Shown: positions 43,086 to 56,600 of the stretch, one piece after another
Position numbering within the stretch: the first letter of the stretch is position 1
How the letters are laid out: every line of letters begins with the position of its first letter
From: Ampullaceana balthica
Taxonomy: Eukaryota > Mollusca > Gastropoda > Lymnaeidae
Direction of reading: 5' to 3'
DNA: 64,000 bases
NCBI GenBank assembly: GCA_944989445.1
Contig: CALYLW010000546.1
Location: 186,001-250,000, forward strand
Notes under the pieces: generated by a model
Told to the model about the DNA's origin: nothing
Databases searched by the model: none
What the model saw: the letters and a program-made list of their open reading frames with translations, nothing else
Position numbers and translations under genes: made by a program

Positions 43086-45247
43086 AAATAGAAACTGATT
43101 ATTACACATTATTGCTCCTGGGGATTTGTAGTTGCAGCTCACAAACGTTGAACCGGACATAAATACACTCATAAAATCTCATTACGTTCATCCAACTCAT
43201 TAAATTTAATTTGTTTAAAAAGTCATAATTTCAATAAATATTTCTTCATAAAAATTTTTTTTTAATTTGTAAAAATGCATTTATGTAGCTTTTACACTTG
43301 GGGATCCGTGGGCAAAGTTTGACTGTAAAAAGGGGTCCCTGTGTCAAAAAAGTTTGGGAACCACTGGTCTAGTTACTCAATCTTGTTTTAAATTTTACTG
43401 TTTAAAATTTATACTCGATTATAAATACTTTTTAAAGATTTTTGTATTAAAATTAAATTGCTGACATGTATATTACTTATTTATCGATCAATATTGATTG
43501 CTAATTACTAATAATCCATTATAATTATATTATCCTATAAATTATGCTTCGTCCGCTTCAAACTAAATAAGTAAGGCTGTGGACTGTGGGGTGGTACAAC
43601 GTTTCAAGTAGTCGATTACAAAACATACAATCATAATCATAAATACTAATGCCCAGTATAGCAGACGAACGATCTAATAATTTTGATTCATCTTGTTTGT
43701 GGAAAATCATAAAAATATTTATTCCTGATTTTTTTTATTGATTTGAATGATTAGTACCTAGATCTATTTGATGCAATAACTGCAATGGTAAGTTTTATTT
43801 GAGTAATGTATTTATTTGGAGAAAAATTAGTATTTATTATATTTAGACTTTTGACTTTATAAACTTTATTATCAGTTATCTTAGTATAATAGTAGTAGTA
43901 GTAGTAGTATTAGACTGTAGTCGTAGTGTTAATTATACTTGACTTACTTGAAGAATATGAATAGTGAATCTGAATTGGACTTGCCTATGCCTATGCATTT
44001 AATATTTAATTATAATATAATATGTTAATATGTACAATAATTACTGATAAACGAATAATCATAATATTAATTGCTAAACTATTTAATATTTACATTACTA
44101 CATTGAATGAGGCATTACATTTTTATGGCAGAGCATGTTCTTCCGGGAATGAAATTTTGTATTTTTACACATTTCATTTAAAAGGGAATAAGTGCAATTA
44201 TTTTTATCCATAAACGTAATTAACTTAATAGGTTGTAGTTTTAGGGTCTGGATAGAAAAAAACAAATATAGCAGCCAAAAATACAATTATTGAGCGCACC
44301 GTTTTCTTTGCATTTACCATATAATATATTAATATTAATTGGCCGGCACTACGTATACCACGGCGGTGTACCTAGCCTAGCTAAACTATCATCTATGGCA
44401 TGGCCTGCGTATACCGCCGTGGTAAACCTAGCCAAACCATGGGCCATGGGCTGTGGCCTAGGTTTCCCGCAGCTGAAAAAAAATATATTGACAGGGAAAA
44501 AACGATTAATTACTATGCGCTGTGATTGCCTAAGTATGAAATGAAGATCTTGGGTGTTGATAAGTTAGGTATCCTAAAATATATATTTAAATATATACAT
44601 CACATACATGATATAGCCAATAAATATATATTATATATTATTTCCTTCTGTCTCAGTGGACAACAGGCCTAAACGTTTTCGGATGTTAGTGCTTTCACCA
44701 CTGCCACCACTCTGGCATTGCTTGCCAATACTCAAATTTCAAAACTATTTAGATTTTAAAAGGGAATATATATTTTCAATTCAACGCAAAATTTATTGTT
44801 CTACAAAACGATACTCTACGGTCCTTTACTCGTCATATCCCGATACCCCTATCTTTCTTCATTCAATGGTAATGAGGAACTCCACTATTTCTTCTTTCAG
44901 GCATTTGTAAGTATGAGCTGTGGAAACTGACATCATTATCAACAAGTATAATTTTAACAAATACATTTTAAGTTAAGATTAAATACTACAGTCTACCTGT
45001 ACAAATTATTATAACATGTGCATGTAGGCTATCTTACTTGTCAATCCAATGAAAAAATGCCGTTCATAAATAACGTCAACTCAATGATTTTTGCCGATTT
45101 TTCACCCCCTCGTCACAGAGAAGCGTACAATATTATGTAATTGTTAATATCTTTGATGAAAACACTTTTTGAAAATAAAAATTTTAATTAATTTTTCTTT
45201 ACTTTTGGTGTGTGTGTGTGGAGGGGGGGGGGTATTTACCTATATTA
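43086..45247. other. AT-rich intergenic stretch
   Basis: No gene. A probable hAT right end (TTTGGGAACCACTG, ending near 43372) lies at the left, an AGT trinucleotide run near 43890, and the palindrome-rich block at 44343-44465. The rest is unassigned. Confidence 0.45.
44343..44465. repeat. palindrome-rich repeat, copy 1
   Basis: GTATACCACGGCGGTGTACC and GTATACCGCCGTGGTAAACC occur about 65 bp apart in inverted relation, each followed by a TAGCC-type motif. A related block is at 47203-47313. Confidence 0.55.
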
Positions 45248-46759
45248 CAGTCGCAACCGGTTAAGTCGACGGCGTTGGGGTATGAAAAATGGCGTCGAGA
45301 TAACCCATGATAGAGTTAAAACGAAAACCAATATGGCGGCAAAATATTAACATGTGCTTGAAATTTCTTTATGTACATGATTAATTAGTTAGCGTTAATT
45401 AGTCATGGGACGATTAATCGGAATCGTATCGGAACCCTAATATTTCTTCACTCTTTCCTAAGGTTGTAATGACCGTTCCTTTTTAAGGACCGTTAAAAAT
45501 TTAAATATAACCATGTTTCCCAGTCAGGAAAACGGGAAAAAGTCGGGAATTCTTTAAAAAAAATTTCTCGGCCTTGAAAGTCGGGAAAAGTTATGACTAA
45601 TCGGGAATTTATATATATATATATATATTTATGCCGAAGTAAAGGACTTTGATTACGTCTCTGTCATGTCTCGATTTCATTTAATTAAAAATAAGTTACC
45701 AGTTTATAATTGTCTGCGCATGCGCTAAAAGGACCAAGTTTACGCCTCGCCTAGTCCCATGGTGCGTGTCACAGCCGCTAGCATTTGCAATGCCGTCGAA
45801 TCAGCGCATAAAAAAAAATAAAAATAAACATATCAATATGGTAATTTTAAGTTTAATGCTTTTGACGTGAGGATATCTGTTACTATCAGAACACTCTCGA
45901 ATTTCCTCTCAGTCTTTTAATAATATAAATAAAAATATTGCGGCCTTGACCGTTGATCACAGCACGCTGTGGGCTGTGTGTTAGACCTCGGTCGGCAACT
46001 AAGTCTAAGCGAATTTTTTTTAAAAATCATTCCTTTTCAGAATTTGACCTACAAAAGTGATGACGTGTATATTAATAATATTATATACATGTACTGGAAT
46101 ATTAAGAAAATGATTTGATTTCATCGTCACGCGCGTGTTAGTGTCACAGTCACGTATCTTACTGGTAACAAAGCAACAACAAACTTTTTAAAAAATAATA
46201 ATTTTTTATTTAATTATATAAAAACCACCGTCGATTCTCGATACAAACCTTTATTTTCATTTCTAAAGATATTCGTTTATCTTAAAAAATAAAATGATCA
46301 ATGCATCAGAAAATGAATTAAGTTTAATAATAATATAACATGCACTGCGAAATAATGACGGATTAAAGATCGCTAACGCCAATTTACGGGCACCTCGGGT
46401 GAATACATCTAATTCACACATGGATCGAAAGAGAAAGAAGATAATAACATCCGGTAATTTTTATTGAAATCTCGTAGAATCACACAATAGCCGGAAGTCT
46501 CGAAGAAAGCGAGATGTCAACACTATTTTGAACTAAAAATGCATTGCTAGGCAAACCGACAAGGATCGAGCTAACCAACGTTAAGTTGCAAGTTTGGCCC
46601 TCTTTTGTGCTCGAGGTATTAGGTTTCGGCGACTTAGAAAAATCGAATTAGCCGATGAAAAAATGCTAAGACAAAGAGATAATTTGGCGGTTCCAATAAA
46701 AAACGTCGAGTTAGTGGGGTGGTCGAGCTAACCGAGCTCAAGGTAAGTGGGTTCGACTG
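45248..46759. mobile_element. pogo/Tigger-like element with TA duplication
   Basis: TA|CAGTCGCAACCGGTTAAGTC on the left, and on the right (reverse complement) TA|CAGTCGAACCCACTTACCTT. Such ends and the TA target are typical of pogo-type elements. No transposase is recognised. A nested block near 45470-45600 repeats AGTCGGGAA motifs. Confidence 0.75.
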
Positions 46760-47202
46760 TAAATATTTAAGCATGTATAAGCGTAAGACTGTATAGAAAT
46801 AGAAGGAGAGTCTGTAACACAACATATAAGACAGGCTTGCGGGGGGGGATGCTTCATGGAAACTTGGATTTGCACGTAGTATAAAACACTTTTTGCGAGC
46901 ACCCTCATTGTGTTTTTAAAAAAAATCCATAACCGAGATTTGAACCCGACACCACCAACGTAACCGCATATACACTGCGCCTTACTGTTTGTCTGGAACT
47001 GCTCATGAAAAATGTTGATTTTTTAAAGTTATAACTAATTATCCTCAAATAGGGAAAAATCAAGTTTTCTGACGAAGTTATCTTAAAAATTCAGTAATCA
47101 TGAAAATTGCATACAACATTAATTGTTTGAGGACTAATGTTAAGTATTAGCATAGGAATGACAAATTTTCAGCCTAAATATAGTGAAATCGGCTCATTTT
47201 TT

Positions 47203-47313
47203 AGCCGCGGTGTACCTAGGCCAAAGCCTATGGTTTAGCTAGTTATACTGTGGCCGTGTAAGCAGGCCGAAGATGATGGTTTAACTGGGTGTACCGCCGC
47301 GGTGTACGTAGAC
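47203..47313. repeat. palindrome-rich repeat, copy 2
   Basis: GCCGCGGTGTACCTAGGCC near the left and GTGTACCGCCGCGGTGTACG near the right resemble the block at 44343-44465. CCGCGG palindromes anchor the ends. Confidence 0.5.
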
Positions 47314-47621
47314 ACTTCGATATTATTTGCATCAAATTGACTTACACTTACAGTCTATTCTGAGTCTATAGTATAGTCTAAGTCTATGCCTAAAGTAAAA
47401 TAGTTTAAGTCTAGTCTAATAGTTACTAGACATCCCTTACCCCTTATGAAGAAAATTTTTAATTTGTGAATTCCCTGGTCCTTGTTTTAAAAAAAATATA
47501 TGATTGTTTATTATGGAAATAAATTAAACTTTCTTTTTCTTCCTTCCAGGTTGTTTTATCTACTTGTAATTTGCAGAGTAACAGTGTAAGTGTTCCTAGT
47601 CAGACAGATTGTGCAAAAGAC

Positions 47622-50600
47622 ATGTCCCATTGGATGCACTGTAATGGATGCTACTGTCAACCACAATCTGGCGTTGACTTGAAATTTTACCTGACCAACT
47701 GTAGTCATCTTTACTGTGAAAAATGTGTTGTTTCTTGTAGGTTACAAATTAATTTATTTAAAATCCCTTACTTATTTATACTTAATTTTTTTTAAATTTA
47801 TCTTTAAAAATGAATGCATTATGTTCACTTAATATTATGTTTATGATTAGATGTTTTGATTCAGTTTAAGTTTATAATTATTTAATTTCATAAACTTTTT
47901 TATAATTTAATATTTTATTAATATGATGGACTGAAGAATTACATAAAGTAATTGAAGAATATTAAGTGGACAAATATTTTTCTGTAAAAAAATCGTAATT
48001 ATAACCTGTTAATATTACCAGATAAAAGTCTATTTGCTCAAAAGAAAGCTTACCAATTAATACTGATAATTGATGACAAATTTTAAAAATATTTGTTATA
48101 GGTGCAAAAGAGAGATGCAAAGTTTGTAGATCCCAATGCACAACATTAGTGCTTGCTGGAAAGGTAACAAGATGATAAGTTTTCTTTAGGTGTTAATAGC
48201 ACAAATATGTTACGATACACTACAACAAATAACATTACTGACTTATTCTTAAATTTATATACATTTTTGTGACAACAGGTTGTAAATAAATTAACTAACT
48301 TTTGACATAAATTTGATAAATATTTAATTCCTATGTTAATATAAGTTGAGTTAAATCTATTTTTTGTTTATTCTTCCAGCTTCCCAAAGAAGTTGAGAAT
48401 TTGTTTACTGATCCCATTGATTTGCATCAGAAATTTCAACAAGCAGTTTCATCAGGTAAAAGCAAATATTTCATACATCTACAGAAATATCTTTGTAATT
48501 TTCATAATTTATTTGACACCTGAATCATAATAGGTAACTTCATGATAAATAAAATGTATTATTTTATCAGTGGCATAGAATGGGTTTCTGCTGCCCAGGG
48601 CAGATGTCAAATTTGTTGCCCCTTTCCTCTATAAAATATTGTGGTATGATAAAGAAAAGAGAACTTTTATTGGAAAGTCATAATTACAAAAGGATAAATT
48701 GTGATGTTAGAAATTAAAGTTGAAAAAATATCTAAGTGTACTCATTGATTTATTGTTGATGGTAATTAATTTTTTTATTAATAAAAGTTTAGAGCAGCTT
48801 CTCTCTTTGATTGTAAGGAATATTCAAAGTAAATCATTATATTAATTGGGGTAATTTCAAGCATAAATCTAATGGGCTTGAGTTCATTAATTCATTTGTA
48901 TAAAAATACTTATTTGTAATTTTCATGTGAGATGTGTGCTCTAATTTGAAGTCATGGTAATTAACATCCAGTAGATTTGATGGTGTAAGACAATTATTAT
49001 TTTTTTTTCTCCAAATTCTGTAGCTGCTAAAACCTCTCATGAATTTTTATCAGTTACCTTATCTAATGAAGAATACAACTTTCTTCTTAACTTGTTTTCA
49101 TATGACAAGGCTGCATCTTTACTTTAATTGCCAAAAATATGTTCTGTTGTTCTTCGTCTGGGAGGTTACATTAAAATATCTTGGTCTTTGCTTAAAATTT
49201 TAGCATAAATCAAAGCATTTTTTATCAATTCCGTTTGCTTCTCTATGATTGCGTCTATTCTGAATTCTTTTTAATATCTTGTGAGAAGCGACAGTTAGAA
49301 TTTCACAATGGTTGTTGGACATAGAAAAGTTTGGGTAACAACGTTTTTAATGTACCAAAAAAAAGTTACAAAGGTCATTACCCTTGAAGTAGCATGTAAA
49401 AAATACTTTTAAAAATGATTAAATAATTATTTATTGTTGAACACTCCAGCCATGATAGCACTATTGTCATCATCCAATTGGCCTCTGTAGTCCATCTTAT
49501 TAATACCTTCAGCTTTAAGCTTTCTTATTATCTTCTTATTTGTTACAGTGCTCCTTCTATACAGAAGATCATTGCGTTCATGGTTTATGTCTAGTCTTGC
49601 ATTTTTATTAGAGTTTTAAAAGTTCATAGAGTATTGGTTTTCCTGGTTTCTTCAGGCAACCAATTCCTCATCCGAATTCCAGACAGGAAGAATGAGAATT
49701 TGTATGTGTTTGTTCTAAATACAAAATAAGTTCAATAAGAAAAAAATTTCATCCCTATGTCTATCTTTCAGAAATGTCATAAGCCATTATGTAATTTTTC
49801 AATGAAATGTTTGAAAGGTTCAAATGGTCATAATTTCAGATTTCAAACTTTTCATATAGAAAAACTTGGCTTGTTTGATCCTTATTTAAAGTATCTGAGT
49901 GCTATAATGGAATAATATAATTTAGTCTTTATGTTTTTGTTGAACTAAAACTATAAGCTTATTTTTAATTTGAGATGACATATACATGATTGGATACCTT
50001 TTTGTATCCCTTTTCAATTTTACATGATGTTCTCAGGGCACTGAATCATACTTTGAAAGGAGATGTGTCAGTCCCAATATATATTGCCTATATTTGCACA
50101 AATATTAGTCCTTTCTGTGGTTGGGGAAAGAAAATTTTGTCTGTCTAGAAATTTAATCAAACAAAACATTTTAACATTAGCTTTATGACACTATTTTTAA
50201 TTCGGGTTTCTAACTCCTTCGATTTACAAAAGTTCTGGTTGATTTGAGCACTTGAATCATGATTGGCTACGTTGGGATTTAGTTTCTGCTAGTTATTGAA
50301 CCCATAAGATGAGCTAAACTTGTGATATTGAATTGAAGTAATATAAAGTTCAACCACACATTTTGAATTCAGAGGTTGTTATTGGTAATGTCAGCACAAA
50401 GTGACAGTGTGTGAGATCGTGTTTAGTGATCCAGACTCAAAAGTCAAGTCCCTGAATGTTATTGAAATTTGATTGCTTGTTGTTGAAATTTGATTACAGT
50501 TATTTTTTGCTTTCACAACCGGAGTAGCTATACAAAGTACCAGCACATTAGTGATACATTCTGAAACTACCACAGCCTCTTGGTTTTTCAGTTCAATAGC

Positions 50601-53600
50601 AATATTATCAGAAAAATTTACATCTAATACAGAGTTTGAAATTTTACCAGTATGAAATTTTTCAAATTTTAGGATAGTTCATTCAATTCTTTTATTAACT
50701 TTTCCATTGGCTTTACTTTTATTTAGTTCACAAGCTCTACTTTTGTTTACATTAATCATTAATTAAATATGAGGATTTTTCACCCTTTAACAAAGTGCCA
50801 CCTGTGCACCCTTGCCCCACCTCACTAGGCCACTGTATTTCATCGTTATTTAAAATTTGTTGTTTATAAAAATAATTAAAACACATAAATATTAAGAAAT
50901 AATTTTAAATATCTTTTTCGAATATCATATATTGCTTTTGTTAGTTATTTTTGTTTCCTCATATTGTGTTTAGACTTTAGAATTTCAAAAGAGCCACCAG
51001 AGAAGACTTGTGAGACAAATGAAGGAAAAGGTAAACATTGTTCATAATAGTTTTAATCACCATTTATATTTTTGTTGACTATTAAGAATACAGTTTAAAA
51101 AATTCTTTTATGGTAAATTTTAGCAGCCATTATTTATTAACATTCAAAATCCTCAGCTGCTGTATATTCAAAATATATTATATTCCCCCTCCCCCTTAGT
51201 AAAATACATTAATTTATGGACTCTTTATAATTAAATTAAAGGAAAATGTGGGATAGCATTGTGGGCAACTTTGCACAAATTCAACGTTAAAGCAAAGCTC
51301 ATTGAAGTCATTAATAACCTATCCAATAGAGCAACTAGCACAATACTCTTCAACAGCAAGGTGGGCGAATGGTTTAAAACCACCAGTGGAGTCAGACAAG
51401 GATGTTTTCTTTCCCCCATCCCCTTTAACTTCTTCCTTGAAAGGATTATGATGGAAGTGCTTCAAGACCACTTCAGAAGAGTCAGCATGAGATGAAGAAT
51501 TATAACCAACCTACACTGCCAATGACATAGTCGGCTTAACCAGCGGCAAGAACAATCCAAAAGAACTCGCTGCAAAATTAGAGAAAACTATGGTGGCGTA
51601 TGGCATGGAAATCAACGTGGAAAAGACCAGAGTCATAGCAAATAGAGCATTCACAAGTGAAATTCGGATAATTAGAAAAAAAACTTGAAAAGGTCTCCTC
51701 CTCTACATATTTGGGGGCCATAATATCTAAGCCAGTAATTCTTGCAAGAAGGGCTCAAAGATTTGATTAATGCACTCTCTGGCAATGTTGGTCTTCATGT
51801 CTTGATGTGAAACCTGGACGCTCACAGCAGACCTCCTGAGAAGGATCTGTGCCCTTCAAATGAGATGTTTCTGCAAGATATTGAAAATCTCCTACACAGA
51901 GCATATCACCAATGAAGTGGTCCACCATAAAATACTCCTGTCATCGGTCCAAACAAGAACCTTCTTAATCAAGAAAAAAAAAGCTAATATGGTATGTAAA
52001 CATTGCAAGATCTGGAGGTCTCGCAAAGACCATAATGCAAGGCACAGTCCAGGGAGGAAGAAAAAGAATAAGGCAAAAGAAAAGATGGGAGAAAGACATC
52101 AAGGAATAGACCAGCCTGTCATTCATCAACTCACAAACAGCAGCACAGGACCAGGATAGTATGTCATGGGCCCTAACAATCCACCCACGGGATAAGGAAT
52201 TGGATAGGTTTATACTAGATTTATACCCACGTTTTGCAGCAGAAGAGTACTGCCTTAAAAATTTTTATAAATAGGTGAAAATACTCTAATAATTATTTGT
52301 TAAGTATCTCATTGAGAGAGAAGAGCCAGGAGGAAGGTGGGGGAAGAGGAGCAGGAGTCAACGCCATCGTCCCTTGAGGACGGACAGATGCCATACCATC
52401 TCATTGTTTATGACGATTTAAGTTTTGCCATCCAGTTATGATTAAATTGTGAGCTGAGCTTGCTCTTGAGCATGTAACTTACAGTTGGCTACAAGTATAC
52501 ATATAAAAAAATTTATTACTCTGATAATGAGAAAATTCAAAGTAAGGTAAAGAGAGCTGTGGAACTTAACAAACAATTCCATAGGGTCAATAGGGCATTC
52601 ATTTTATTTTAAAACCTGCATAACAAAGTACTGTATATCATACAGTAATACAAAATATCAACTCAATTTATAAAAAAAAATACCCATCTAAAAATGAAAA
52701 TTATAATACATAAAAAGTATTTTGTAAATGTTTTGTTCCGTTATGTACCCTTTCTCCAAAATACATTGTAGTCCAATTCACCAGTAGAATCATATATCTT
52801 ATGTTGCTGTTTTACAAAGAAATGTAATTCTTTGTGAATTCCCAGTTTTTTGTTTCATAGATTGATGATGGGTAATAATTTTGGCCATGGGGCCACAGTG
52901 GTCAGTTGGAAGGCCAATGGCTAAAAATACACACTTATTTTAAATGTACAATCTCTTTTTGCCTGGGTGGTGTCCAAAAGATCACATTTACATTTAATGT
53001 GTCTATTAAACACTTTTTCAGTGTCTGAAGAGCATGCTGCAATGCAATGCAGCAGGACTCCATGAAATGCATTGAGCTTCCTGATCTCTTTCCATTTCTC
53101 CCATTTAGCCATGGAGGTAGAGATTTTATTAAATTTCCTGTATGCATCATTATTCTTGTTTTCACTGCCTTTATATTCTCTGCAGATGAAATTTTTTGGA
53201 AATCAGTTAGGGCAATTTGTTGAGCAAGTCAATGCATTGAAAAGGTGATTAAATTATCAGTTTAATATATTTTAAAGAAATTTTTAATTTTTCACGGCTT
53301 TAGGGTATTCAAAGTTTTTTTTAAAATATATTTTTTTCAATTTTCTTTTAAAATGTTTAATTTTCTAAACAGTAAAATCCCTAGATAGTTGGATTTAATA
53401 CCCTTCCAGCACTTTTAACTTTTAATAAAGGAAATTTTAGTAAATAAAAAGTTATGTAAATAATTAGTAGGGTATGCATTGTATTCATTTTATTGTTATG
53501 TGTTGACAGGGAGTTGCAGCAAACAAAAGCTGAAAATGAATACCTGATAATGATGCTGAAAAAACAGGTAAGGAGCAATTGTTTTACCAGGTACACAATT

Positions 53601-56600
53601 TTAAATGTTGTGATTTGAAGAAGAGATGGATAAAATAAAATTGTCACAGTAGATGTTTTTTTATTTCTCAATTGCACCTTATTACTCCCTTTATTCTAAC
53701 TCATAGCGTCTGCTTGTCTGTCTGTCTCAAAAACTTTGGATCGATTTTTAACCCTTTCCCGTTATCAAATCAAGCTGAAATTTTTGCAGGCAGACTCGTG
53801 GCGACGATAAAAATGATCTATCAAATTTTTTTTTAAACAAATTAATTTTAGTATAATTTTTGAGTTTTCGGAACTTCAACTTTTAAAAGCAATGCCAATC
53901 TATTACAAACTGTAGTAGTGCGCACCTGCACTATTTTGCATCACACCGAGATGCACGATAATAAGAGGAAGGAAATGACTTCAAAACTGTGGTGATGGGC
54001 CTTGGATTTCAACATATTTTTGAAATTTTAACATTTTTTAAATTGACTTGTAAACTTAATTTAAAAAGAAAGGGAGTATAATAAAAACTTGGTTTTTATG
54101 GGTTAGTTTTTTTATAACTTATAACAGAAAAGAAGTAATCATATTTTTAAATTATTAATTATTACTTTTATTTTTCATTCAATACATTTGCCTTTCATCA
54201 GCTGTCCCCTATATTCCAAGTGAATAATTTTAACTAAAATATGTAAAGGTCTTTGTTTTCTTGCTAACAAATAACAATACATTGGTTGCATCAGTCTAAT
54301 ATAATGTGTATCTTTTCCAGGATTCTCATATAAGGTTAAGTACATTTAACTGAAATTTAACCTCTTCACTTTTACAATTTGTTTTCTTCTTTATCATTGA
54401 TTTTTTTCCTATTTCCAAACTTTATTGAAAGAATTAAAATACTATTTAACAAAATACAAAGATTTCTATTTTCCTTGATGGGCACTGACAGCTATTGATG
54501 CATCTTTTATAACTTTTTTTTTAAAAACATGTCACAAAAGATTAATGGTTTTCAAGCAGAATAATAAGTTTTATTGTAAATAAATTACCTGACAAATTCA
54601 TAGTGATATTTTAAACGTTTTTCTTTCCCATATTATATCTATAATACTATTTGATAATTTTTAAATGGGATCAAGCCTTTTTTTTAACATTCTATAATGT
54701 TAATCCATTTTAATATTATATTAAAATTTGATTACACTGTTTCCATTAAATGGTTAAATAAATGTCACTATACCTTCTTAATAAAATTAAAATCCATTTT
54801 TACTCTTATTAGCCCTGGAATAATTTCTTCCCCTAGAAGTGGAATATCTCCTGCACAGTTATATGGTAAAATTATCTTTAAAATTTTCTATGTTTAATGA
54901 CAATATTGTAATTGTAGATACTTTTAAATGATTATTTTAATCATATTTTAATGAATGAATTATATTAACCTAAAAATTTCCTCTTCTTTCACTTGAATCC
55001 TTTAATTTAAAATACATGTATTCTGAAATACAGTGGAACCTCTCATAACGAGCATAATTTGTTCCAGAATCTTACTTGTTAAACTAAACAATTTTTCCCA
55101 TATAAATCAATGTAAAACACGATAATGCGTTCCATGCTAAAAAAAATACTTATTTTCAAAAAATGTTATTAATATTTATTCAAATAAAATAAACTATAAA
55201 TAGTTAAGGATTGTAAAAACTTGAAATACAATTTAGATTTGAAACAAAATAAGTTTCACCTTTTCATGAATAATGTTTTTGTTAATAGTGTTGCCTTGTA
55301 ATCGCTTCTAGTTTATCCATATTGGAAGCAACATCTCAACATCATCAAGAATGCGTAACCTTATTCATAGACATTCTTGACACTCCCTTTGGAGCATCCA
55401 TCTCCTTAATTTTGTTTTTATTCTTGAGAATAGTGCAGATTTTTTATATTGACCGATTGTATTTGTGCGCTAGATAAACCACCCTCACACCTTGTTCTCG
55501 TTTTTCAATGCTTTTACGTTTCATTTCAACATTTATTTTTTCTCAATTATGATTTTCTTCTTGTGTTTTTTTCTTGGAAGACATTTTAGCACAGGTTATT
55601 ACACTTTGCACATAAAAAAATTATCTGTCTGAATACAAAATTTGTAAAAACGGGTTATCACAAAGGAAAACAATACGCTAACAGATGGAGTGCTAAACAC
55701 AAACACATTGGCACAGACGTCCCGACACACAAATGAATGTTGGGAAAAGGGGACTTCCCCTTACTGCGTGTTATGCAAAATGTGGCTATTTAAGGAAGCA
55801 ACGTTTTCACAATGCTTGTTATGCGAATTACTCGATATGAGAGGTGCTCGTTATGAGAGGTTCCACTGTATTAAAAAGTCAACAATGGTTCTAACTTTTA
55901 AAAGATAATTTATTCTTTACTAACAGGCTCACCATATGGAACTAGTCAGTAAGTTAAATTTAAAATATTACTTATTGTTATTGATTGTGTTTGTTTTAAT
56001 GAAAATATTTTATTTGAATCAAATTACCTGTCAGCTAATTTTTTCTTTACTTACAGCATAATAATTTTATAATTAATTATGTATTTCTTTGAATGACTTA
56101 TTATGGACATGTTTACATTTTCTTCATTCCAGAAACTTCATGACCAATGCACCCGCAAAAGTTAGTATTAGTATATAATTACGAATTACGTTTATGAAAA
56201 GAAGTTATATAAACATATCATTCACTACAAGTTGTTGTTTTTTTAAAGTTCTAGACAGTTTAATTATTTGAATTGACACACTTTGGTTGCAAGAGTTGTT
56301 AAATTTTTTTTTAAACCTCCTGGGAACCTCTTAATCTTGAACGATAATTGTGACCATATAAACTGTGCTAATAAGATTCATGTCTATGTGTATATGCTTC
56401 ATATGTCAAAAATTCAGGATGTAGATATTATGTTCTATATCCTTAAGACACTCGTGACTCAACCTTTAACCTTTCCATTAATTTGTTTGAACATCTTTTC
56501 CCTCAGTATTGTTCAGCATCTGGCATCACGAACCAGCCTGGAAGACTGCTTGTGAGAACACCCCCATCTAATGGACATCTTGGTGAGTGATGTTCAGGCA

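Noticed and set aside
47740..47795. Continuation of the RING exon to a stop at 47795
   Set aside because: It would lose the last two zinc-ligand cysteines. The donor at 47737 and the exon at 48102 restore CKVC in frame.
51259..52159. Extra RNF212-like exons
   Set aside because: The frames encode LINE reverse-transcriptase pieces, and the flanking RNF212-like exons splice in phase without them.
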